From: Pseudomonadota bacterium
GTDB lineage: Bacteria > Pseudomonadota > Gammaproteobacteria > Steroidobacterales > Steroidobacteraceae
Direction: 5' to 3'
NCBI GenBank assembly: GCA_003242275.1
Contig: QGUX01000019.1
Location: 1 to 20,559, forward strand
Length of the DNA: 20,559 nucleotides
Shown: in pieces, positions 16,059 to 20,559 of the stretch
Position numbering within the stretch: position 1 is the stretch's first letter
Layout: every line of letters starts with the position of its first letter
The notes under the pieces: model-generated
Databases searched by the model: none
What the model was told of the DNA's origin: nothing
What the model saw: the letters and a program-made list of their open reading frames with translations, nothing else
Made by a program: the position numbers and the translations under genes

Positions 16059-16540
16059 TCAGTCCATCAAGCAGCGGCACGTGGCCATCATCCGGACCTT
16101 GTTCGAGTCGTTGATGGCCGGCGTGGGAGCATGCGCATGTCCATCAGGTACACATCACCCGCCTGCCCGGACATCTCGAGCACCTTCAAGTCGAAGGCCC
16201 GGAGAGTGTCCTCAAGACTGACGTCGGACTTCAATGCTTCCCGCAGATGGGACAGCGAGCGCTGCCCGCCCTGCCTGAGCTTGTGGGATCCTGCCAATGC
16301 CAGCGTTGCCCCTCCGTGTGGAGCCACGTCGTCGACCAGAAAGAATGCCTGGACGCCGGGCACATGATCCATGGCCCCAGCCCTGACATCGACGTGCCAG
16401 TTCAATCCTTTCAGGGTCCACGCCCCTTGGTCAGGCGGCGACAGCCCCTGTCTTGTGCAGTCGATCGCGGCGGCGGCCCATGGTCCAATAAGTTCCGGCG
16501 GGACCGGAGGTGGCGCGGACAATCCAGGAGAGAGGCTCAA
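16059..16540 (-). pseudogene. PhyH-family dioxygenase gene, N-truncated and frameshifted
   Basis: The frame from about 16540 reads into PhyH sequence: LNWHVD with the HxD iron ligands, VPGVQAFFLVDDVAPHGGATLALAGSHKL, and LEMSGQAGDVYLMDMRML. At about 16122-16130 the frame breaks just where the family has HTP with the distal His. The missing end continues in another frame as PAINDSNKVRMMATCRCLMD to a TGA at 16059. The N-terminal 60 or so residues of the family are absent, since the frame starts at a TTG inside the domain. The gene is therefore probably dead. A single-base sequencing error could explain the 3' break but not the missing N-terminus. Confidence 0.75.
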
Positions 16541-16761
16541 TCCGTTGGATTCTCGCAGCCGTCGCGAAACGCCACCTCGTAGGACTCGTCGAAGCAGGCG
16601 ACGAACCGATCAACGACATCCAGGTTCATTTTCTTGCCAACCATTGAATCCGGTAGCCCTGGCCCTGGGCGCATGAGCCGTTGCTCATCGAGCAGAGCGC
16701 GCTGCCGCACGAGCTCATCCCTGTCCTTCTTAAGGAAGGCAATTGTTGCAGTTGCAAGAGA
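16537..16761 (-). pseudogene. Coding-like reading frame without a start (possible 5'-truncated gene)
   Basis: A 74-codon open frame begins after an in-frame TGA (16762-16764). It has a strongly protein-like sequence: IAFLKKDRDELVRQRALLDEQ, then LPDSMVGKKMNLDVVDRFVACF and a C-terminal ESYEVAFRDGCENPTD. It has no good start before the conserved-looking part; internal ATGs at 16674, 16644 and 16629 would remove the charged helix. I do not recognise the family. Its TGA overlaps the first codons of the broken PhyH frame, and its 5' end lies about 100 bp from an attC half-site, so it may have been cut off when the array formed. Confidence 0.4.
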
Positions 16762-16859
16762 TCACGGGGCCCTTCGTAGCACCGCGCCTCATAGAGTGGC
16801 CGCCAACCACTTCCATCAGTTTGATCAAAGGCTCTGAACGGTAGGTTGAGTATGGACTC

Positions 16860-16886
16860 TCGGCTCGCTGCAATGCCAAGTTAGGT
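16860..16886 (-). repeat. attC left-half remnant after the VOC gene
   Basis: Read on the minus strand, ACCTAAC is followed by TTGGCATTGCAGCG, a 1L core plus 2L arm with the extra G. The TAA of the core is the stop codon of the VOC gene. I could not find the matching right half in the next 200 bp; GTTGGCG near 16797-16803 is a poor candidate. It shares 16 consecutive bases with the remnant near 17345. Confidence 0.6.
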
Positions 16887-17282
16887 GGCACCAGCGTGAG
16901 TCTGCTGCCATCTTGCACGCTCCGAATCTGATAGCCAGAAGAACAGCTCGTTCCCATCCAGGTCGATGATTGCCATCGTCGGCGCTCCCCAATGCGTGTA
17001 CTTGGCGAGTATGCCGTGGCACTCGACGTGGTGCAGCAGTGCCGCACTTTGGTCGTCATCGAGGCCCGCGAATATACGGCCATGACCGACGCGAACGTCT
17101 TCGGGTGATTCTCTTTGGTTGAGGATGATCTGCAAGCCCATGAGGCTTACCTGAACCACGTAGGGTCTGCCATTCTCCTCGTGCGTCCAGTCCAGGATGA
17201 ACCCGAGGCGGTCGGTGTAGAACGCCATGGCACGAGGAGTGTCATGGACGAAGAACACCGACCTGGCGCCTATGTCGTGCAT
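16881..17282 (-). CDS. VOC superfamily (glyoxalase/bleomycin-resistance fold) protein, cassette gene
   Basis: 133 aa. The domain starts ARSVFFVHDTPRAMAFYTDRLGF, a standard VOC opening, has a second paired-beta half (GHGRIFAGLDDD, ECHGILAKYTHWGAPTMAIID) and ends DLDGNELFFWL with the metal-ligand Glu. VOC proteins include lyases, dioxygenases and antibiotic-binding proteins; this short single-domain type is common in resistance-like roles, but the ligand is unknown. The ATG at 17282 has AGGAGG eight bases upstream. The stop codon TAA lies inside the attC core, the usual layout for a cassette gene. Confidence 0.88.
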   Translation of the reverse strand: MHDIGARSVFFVHDTPRAMAFYTDRLGFILDWTHEENGRPYVVQVSLMGLQIILNQRESPEDVRVGHGRIFAGLDDDQSAALLHHVECHGILAKYTHWGAPTMAIIDLDGNELFFWLSDSERARWQQTHAGAT

Positions 17283-17319
17283 TGACAGTACCTCCTGGAG
17301 AACTACCGCGGCAGTCCGC

Positions 17320-17345
17320 GCCCCGCCCGCTGCAATGCCAAGTCA
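17320..17345 (-). repeat. attC left-half remnant (degenerate core)
   Basis: Minus-strand GCCTGAC TTGGCATTGCAGCG matches the remnant at 16860-16886 apart from the core, where AAC has become GAC. A convincing right half is missing before the VOC start codon; only GTTCTCC at about 17298-17304 is near. It separates the exported protein gene from the VOC gene. Confidence 0.55.
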
Positions 17346-17369
17346 GGCGGGATGCCGCGACGTGAACTT

Positions 17370-17846
17370 CTATCTGAACAGGACTGTACCATCGGGCCTT
17401 ATTCGAAGCGGTTCGACCACCGTGTATCGCTGCACATTTCTCCACGCACGCGTTCGTATCGACACCTGCAGAAGTTCGTCGTCGCGAGAAAGCCACCTTA
17501 TCGGGATCGTCTCGTACCCGTCGTATTCATGACGCTTGCGACCCCAGACACCGAAATTCGCCGTCTCAACCTGGCTCGCATCGGCCACCAGATGAGTGCC
17601 GTCGGGGCGTCTAATGAGTACGAGTATGAGTGAAGCCTCGGCGCGGGGGATCGCGATTGCTACCGCCGCCCCATCAGGATGCGTCAATCCGCTGGACAGC
17701 GCCGCAGTGAGTTGGGCGTCCGTCACATCCGGTGGCGCGGCGCTTCGTGCCGCCTGGAACAGGGAATCTGCCGTTGGCTTCGGGGGCTCTGCCGCGTGGA
17801 CACTTTGCAGGAGGAAGGCTGACAGGACTGCGGAAGCGATCTTCAT
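17370..17846 (-). CDS. Exported protein of unknown function, cassette gene
   Basis: 158 aa. A short Sec signal (MKIASAVLSAFLLQSVHAAE) suggests export. The mature part begins with a Pro/Ala-rich helix (PPKPTADSLFQAARSAAPPDVTDAQLTAALSSGL), then strands with AVAIAIPRAEASLILVLIRRPDG and a C-terminal YTVVEPLRIRPDGTVLF. No family recognised. The ATG at 17846 has GAGG seven bases upstream. It is the third gene of a three-gene cassette, 23 bp after the 2-TM protein gene, and ends 25 bp before the attC remnant. Confidence 0.75.
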   Translation of the reverse strand: MKIASAVLSAFLLQSVHAAEPPKPTADSLFQAARSAAPPDVTDAQLTAALSSGLTHPDGAAVAIAIPRAEASLILVLIRRPDGTHLVADASQVETANFGVWGRKRHEYDGYETIPIRWLSRDDELLQVSIRTRAWRNVQRYTVVEPLRIRPDGTVLFR

Positions 17847-17869
17847 GACAGCACCTCGGAAACGCAGCG

Positions 17870-18136
17870 TCAGGCGGCATGAGGCACGGGCTTTCTCAGC
17901 TTGAGCTCTAGCAGGATATGACTCAAGGGTATCAGGTACAGGACGCCGTAAGCTGCCGTTCCAAGGATGACGGGAAGGGTTTCGGTGACCTCCCCGACGC
18001 TAACCTCCAAGAGCAAGAGGGTTGCGCTCAAGACGGACAGAGCCACGCCTGTGGCGGCAGATCCACCACCAGATTGGGCTGATGAGCCGCAGCCCCCTGG
18101 GCCTCCCGCGAGAAATCTCACCAAGAGAGCATTCAT
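17870..18136 (-). CDS. Two-span membrane protein, cassette gene
   Basis: 88 aa, not recognised. A Gly/Ser-rich N-terminal part is followed by two hydrophobic spans (about residues 29-47 and 54-74) and a basic end LKLRKPVPHAA. Its ATG overlaps the stop of the upstream gene as ATGA, so translation is coupled. Confidence 0.7.
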   Translation of the reverse strand: MNALLVRFLAGGPGGCGSSAQSGGGSAATGVALSVLSATLLLLEVSVGEVTETLPVILGTAAYGVLYLIPLSHILLELKLRKPVPHAA

Positions 18137-18381
18137 GATGACTCTTGGTGTAACCGGGCTCTGTAATGCTCGATGACTTTTCTTGCCTCATAGAGCGATG
18201 CGCCCGTCTCGTTGCGGTAACAGCGGATCGCCGCGATTTGACCGTGCGTCACGAGTGATGACTTCACGGCTTCCGAGGGAAGCGGCAGCTTGGCCACACT
18301 TCGCTGTTTGGGGCGACTCTTGATGCACACGTAGAGCGCGATAGCGATGGCGATTAGCGAGAAGACGATTGCAGCGTCCAT
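18133..18381 (-). CDS. Membrane-anchored protein with L7/L12 C-terminal-like motif, cassette gene
   Basis: 82 aa. An N-terminal span (about residues 3-23) is followed by a basic linker (KSRPKQRSVAK) and a C-terminal segment GQIAAIRCYRNETGASLYEARKVIEH. This closely resembles the helix-turn of ribosomal protein L7/L12 C-terminal domains (IKxxRxxTGxxLxEAKxxVE), a motif also found in short membrane-anchored proteins of unknown role. The ATG at 18381 has AGGAT six bases upstream; a TTG at 18411 is less likely. Its stop overlaps the next ATG. It begins about 120 bp after the attC, a little far for the first gene of a cassette. Confidence 0.75.
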   Translation of the reverse strand: MDAAIVFSLIAIAIALYVCIKSRPKQRSVAKLPLPSEAVKSSLVTHGQIAAIRCYRNETGASLYEARKVIEHYRARLHQESS

Positions 18382-18501
18382 ACTTGATCCTGTGGTCCGC
18401 GAGACCGTCAATAGGAAGAATAGATTGCGAGGTCAGTCCGGGCCAAGGCTATCACTCCGCGTTGTAGCCTCATGAAAGCCATTGCACGGCGTTAAACTGC
18501 C

Positions 18502-18627
18502 GCCTAACGCCGCAGTTCAGCCGCCGCGCGACCACGTGTCCAGCGCGGCGCGATCGCGTAATGAAATGACGCGCTCGCGGCGCGCATGCGATTGGGTATC
18601 ACGGTCGGCTGCAACTGCTTGTTAGGC
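18502..18627 (-). repeat. attC site 3 (126 bp)
   Basis: On the minus strand the left end is GCCTAAC AAGCAGTTGCAGCCG and the right end CGGCTGAACTGCGGC GTTAGGC. The inner arms GTTGCAGCCG and CGGCTGAAC pair with one extra G on the left, the hallmark of attC and of its polarity. It separates the two-gene and three-gene cassettes. Confidence 0.93.
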
Positions 18628-18689
18628 AGCGGCACGACTACACTAAGACCTTGCTCCCTGGGCGGACGACGCTTGAGATGACCAAGCCA

Positions 18690-18944
18690 TCAACCTGGAG
18701 CAGAAACTCTGGCTTCCCGGTTGCGGCTGCCAATGCTAACGCGCAATCGGCCAAGAAGCCACCATAGAACGACAGATACGACAAGAATGGCAACCTTTAT
18801 GCCTGCGGCAAGCCACATGCCGGTTGTAACGGCCGGCGAACCGAACCACGAAAGGACTGGAAGTAGTCCCATTACTTGCCATACCGCTACCAGAAAAAGA
18901 ATCGTTTGGAAGAACAGCAAGACAGCGACGGCAACGATTCTCAT
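18690..18944 (-). CDS. Two-span membrane protein, cassette gene
   Basis: 84 aa, not recognised. Two hydrophobic spans (about residues 3-24 and 42-64) include FFQTILFLVAVW and VAILVVSVVLWWLL; the end is basic (RLRVSIGSRNREARV). The ATG overlaps the stop of the 179-aa gene as ATGA, so the two are translated together. The frame is open upstream, but that part lies in the other gene. Confidence 0.7.
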   Translation of the reverse strand: MRIVAVAVLLFFQTILFLVAVWQVMGLLPVLSWFGSPAVTTGMWLAAGIKVAILVVSVVLWWLLGRLRVSIGSRNREARVSAPG

Positions 18945-19480
18945 TTGGCCCTCAACGCGAACGGTTGAATTCGATACCCAGAGAACTCTCGGATTCTCAA
19001 AAATACTTCGGCGAAACACCCGGCGTCCTGCTCCGGCGGATTCGCCAGGCAGCTCTGCGTAATCGCGTCGAGTGTAGTGCTGCTGAACAGAGGATAGTCG
19101 ATGTTGACTATCAGGAAGCCAGGGCCGTACTTGGCTACGTACGAAGAATACGATTTCTTCTTCAGCTTATTCGCCAACACGGCGACAAAGCTCGCGCAAA
19201 ATGTGGCATCGGGTGCGACGTAAGGACCCGGGCCGATGGGGGTGTGACGCTCTCCAGGAGTTGCGTAGGAGTACTGATCGCGCGCCCAACCGGTTGACCA
19301 AAACGCATCGACGACCTCTACCCAACGGAAGACGTTTCCGGATTGAATGATCGCTTCGGGAGGGTCTGGCTCTGCGACGACGCTGAATGCGAGCCGACGA
19401 TGCGCTTCGAACCACTGCAAGAAGTCGAGGACAACGCACCGCTCGTGCTGCTTCTTAACGTCACGTCGCGGATTTGGCAT
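18941..19480 (-). CDS. 179-aa protein of unknown function, possible PD-(D/E)xK-like, cassette gene
   Basis: 179 aa with no signal peptide. The ATG at 19480 lies 12 bp after the attC core, the position expected for the first gene of a cassette. A segment VAEPDPPEAII followed about 13 residues later by WVEVVDAF recalls the D...E-x-V/K core of PD-(D/E)xK nucleases as a loose pattern only. A later KKKSYSSYVAKYGPGFLIVNIDYPLF segment suits the last strands of such a fold. This is not proof. It is paired with a coupled 2-TM protein. An effector or defence role is inference. Confidence 0.65.
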   Translation of the reverse strand: MPNPRRDVKKQHERCVVLDFLQWFEAHRRLAFSVVAEPDPPEAIIQSGNVFRWVEVVDAFWSTGWARDQYSYATPGERHTPIGPGPYVAPDATFCASFVAVLANKLKKKSYSSYVAKYGPGFLIVNIDYPLFSSTTLDAITQSCLANPPEQDAGCFAEVFLRIREFSGYRIQPFALRAK

Positions 19481-19492
19481 CGTTACACCGCC

Positions 19493-19628
19493 GCCTAACT
19501 ACCCAGTTCAGCGGCCGGCCGCCGGCCGTTCAGCACGCGGGCGCGCCGAGGTTGGGTGGAGCTGAACGCTGACCGCCCGCGGCCGTGCACTTTATGCCTG
19601 CCCGGTCCGCTGCAACGCAGAGTTGGAC
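19493..19628 (-). repeat. attC site 2 (136 bp)
   Basis: On the minus strand the ends are GTCCAAC ... GTTAGGC, with inner arms GCGTTGCAGCGG and CCGCTGAACTGG (one extra G on the left). Its interior shares two blocks with attC site 1: 16 identical bases at 19530-19545, and a 25-base block at 19573-19597 with one difference. Such homogeneous sites are typical of one array. Confidence 0.93.
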
Positions 19629-19653
19629 GGCGCCAACGCGAGTGTATTACAAT
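19623..19653 (+). promoter_or_regulatory. Probable promoter of the toxin-antitoxin cassette
   Basis: TTGGAC (19623-19628) could be a -35 box and TACAAT (19648-19653) a -10 box, with a 19-bp spacer; TATTAC (19645-19650) would give 16 bp. The -35 box overlaps the attC core. Transcription would begin at about 19660, just before the ATG at 19661. Confidence 0.45.
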
Positions 19654-19660
19654 GCATGAC

Positions 19661-19882
19661 ATGAAGTCCTCTGCCCTCACTATTCGCCTAGACCCCAAGC
19701 TCGACCGTCAGTTGGCTCAAGTGGCCAAGCGTACGGGCCGCAGCCGCAGCGAGGTCGTTCGTGACGCAGTGCAACGGCAATTGGCCCTCGCTCAATTTCG
19801 AGACCTGCGCCGCCGCATCATGCCCTTGGCCGAAGCGCGGGGCTACCTGACCGATGAGGACGTGTTTCGCGACGTGTCGTGA
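19661..19882 (+). CDS. Ribbon-helix-helix antitoxin (CopG-like) of a PIN toxin-antitoxin pair
   Basis: 73 aa. The N-terminal strand ALTIRLDPKLDRQLAQVAKR and the helix TGRSRSEVVRDAVQRQLA form a ribbon-helix-helix DNA-binding domain; the C-terminal part (MPLAEARGYLTDEDVF) should wrap the toxin. Known members bind and inhibit the toxin and repress their own promoter. ATG 19661 is chosen because a probable promoter would start transcription there, giving a leaderless message; ATG 19652 is in frame. There is no ribosome-binding site. It overlaps the toxin start by GTGA. The pair is antiparallel to the array. Confidence 0.88.
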   Translation: MKSSALTIRLDPKLDRQLAQVAKRTGRSRSEVVRDAVQRQLALAQFRDLRRRIMPLAEARGYLTDEDVFRDVS

Positions 19883-20292
19883 GGGTCGCCCTCGACACCA
19901 ACGTCTTGGTCAGTGCGGTGGCCACGCGCGGTCTTTGCTCCGACGTGCTAAATCTGGTGTTGGCCGAGCACGAGCTGATTGTGGGCGAAGCGGTCCTGGC
20001 CGAGTTGCGGCGGGTGCTAACCGATCGGATTCGCGTGCCAAGCAAGCTCATTGACGAGTTCGTCTCCCTACTCCAGCAGGAAGGTACTGTGGTGAAGATG
20101 GCGGAGCCTTTTCCAGTCAAGATCCGGGACAAGGATGACGTGGCGGTGCTGTCTGAGGCCATAGCAGGATGTGCCGAAGCCTTGGTCACTGGCGATCGGG
20201 ACCTGCTCGACATCGCAGATGCGTTACCCCTACAGATACTTTCTCCTCGAGGGTTCTGGGAACAGCTCCGAGAGAGCTCTGCACGGCGCTAG
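19879..20292 (+). CDS. PIN-domain toxin
   Basis: 137 aa. The PIN motifs are intact: MRVALDTNVLVSAV with the first catalytic Asp, VLAELRRVL with a conserved Glu, and KDDVAVLSEAIAGC then ALVTGDRDLL with the later Asp residues. PIN toxins are Mg-dependent ribonucleases; this COG1569-type group is paired with RHH antitoxins, and the RNA target is unknown. The GTG start overlaps the antitoxin stop (GTGA), so translation is coupled. It ends 7 bp before attC site 1. Confidence 0.9.
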   Translation: MRVALDTNVLVSAVATRGLCSDVLNLVLAEHELIVGEAVLAELRRVLTDRIRVPSKLIDEFVSLLQQEGTVVKMAEPFPVKIRDKDDVAVLSEAIAGCAEALVTGDRDLLDIADALPLQILSPRGFWEQLRESSARR

Positions 20293-20299
20293 GAGCGCC

Positions 20300-20437
20300 G
20301 TCTAACTACCAAGTTCGGCGACGGCGCGCCGGCCTCTCAGCACGCGGGCGCGGTAGCGCTCGTGTGCGCTTTTGGCTCGGCCGCCCGCGGCCGAGCACTT
20401 TATGCGTCCCGCCGCTCGCTGCAGCGCTTGGTTAGGT
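20300..20437 (-). repeat. attC site 1 (138 bp)
   Basis: On the minus strand the ends are ACCTAAC ... GTTAGAC; the arm next to the left core is CAAGCGCTGCAGCG and the right is CGCCGAACTTGG, less well paired than in sites 2 and 3. It shares two interior blocks with site 2. The TAA of the left core is the stop codon of the transposase. Confidence 0.85.
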
Positions 20438-20559
20438 GTGGAGTCTCAACAGGTTGTTCCTGTTGAGACCGATTCTGGAGATGGGCGGCTGGCCTGCCAA
20501 GCTGGCATGCGGCCGATGCCAGTTGTAGCCGTGCAGCCAGCGCGCCAGCTCATAGGCGC
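20432..20559 (-). CDS. IS481-family transposase, C-terminal part (cut by window edge)
   Basis: The last 41 codons read YELARWLHGYNWHRPHASL, then GQPPISRI and NLLRLHT to a TAA. This is the characteristic end of IS481-type integrase-core transposases (the YN-x-HRPH motif followed by PP-x-SR). The rest lies beyond the window. The stop codon TAA lies inside the left core of attC site 1, so the element has no visible non-coding end between the gene and the array. Confidence 0.88.
   Translation of the reverse strand, partial: AYELARWLHGYNWHRPHASLAGQPPISRIGLNRNNLLRLHT
20443..20469. repeat. Perfect 11-bp hairpin in the transposase 3' end
   Basis: Arms at 20443-20453 and 20459-20469 are perfect inverted repeats around a 5-nt loop. 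It lies in the coding sequence for NNLLRL and could be part of the element's end or a termination or attenuation structure. Confidence 0.6.

Larger units (their letters stand above)
16860..20437 (-). mobile_element. Integron gene-cassette array (attC-delimited), reading right to left
   Basis: Genes here are separated by attC recombination sites: three complete (18502-18627, 19493-19628, 20300-20437) and two left halves (about 17320-17345 and 16860-16886). The full sites have RYYYAAC and GTTRRRY ends with paired inner arms. On the minus strand the left inner arm has one more base than the right (for example GTTGCAGC against GCTGAAC), which marks the left-hand end; most cassette genes read the same way. 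No integrase gene or attI is visible. Base composition is less GC-rich than in the rest of the window. Confidence 0.88.

Noticed and set aside
16797..16803. GTTGGCG (minus strand) as right core of the first attC half-site
   Set aside because: The last two bases break the GTTRRRY rule and the inner arm does not pair with GGCATTGCAGC.

Overview
The window is GC-rich and looks like chromosomal DNA of a free-living gammaproteobacterium. A Xanthomonadales-like source is my inference, from the GC content, the mix of PQQ-propeller, MltA and Dps genes, and the style of the integron sites. No rRNA, tRNA or CRISPR was seen.

Region 1 (1-6.2 kb) is ordinary chromosome. It starts with the 3' part of a PQQ-type beta-propeller dehydrogenase and a strong bidirectional terminator. 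Facing it are a Tat-exported aldo/keto reductase and a Dps ferritin (minus strand, 12 bp apart), then a GST and an MltA lytic transglycosylase (4 bp apart). After these come a SnoaL-like gene, a DUF4440-like lipoprotein and an Mpo1-like (DUF962) membrane protein.

Region 2 (6.3-16.8 kb) is a scattered, mostly minus-strand set of small accessory genes. They include a PhyH-family protein that appears to lack an iron ligand, coupled to a DUF6228-like gene; a DUF2007 plus zinc-ribbon protein; two GNAT acetyltransferases; and a secreted DUF8021-like protein with a Gly/Pro tail. There are also two further NTF2-fold proteins, a large exported protein of unknown function, a DUF2262 protein, small membrane proteins and a DUF1801 protein. 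The region ends in decay: a carboxymuconolactone-decarboxylase gene with its middle deleted, a truncated and frameshifted PhyH gene, and a reading frame with no start.

Region 3 (about 16.86-20.56 kb) is the main discovery, an integron gene-cassette array. Three full attC sites (126-138 bp) lie at 18502-18627, 19493-19628 and 20300-20437, and two left-half attC remnants end at 16886 and 17345. The extra base in the inner arm puts the left-hand ends on the minus strand, so the array reads right to left. In that direction the order is: the C-terminus of an IS481-type transposase whose stop codon lies in an attC core; an antiparallel RHH/PIN toxin-antitoxin cassette; a two-gene cassette (179-aa unknown plus 2-TM protein, ATGA overlap); a three-gene cassette (membrane-anchored L7/L12-CTD-like protein, 2-TM protein, exported protein); and a VOC/glyoxalase-fold gene whose stop codon lies in an attC core. 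No integron integrase is in the window.
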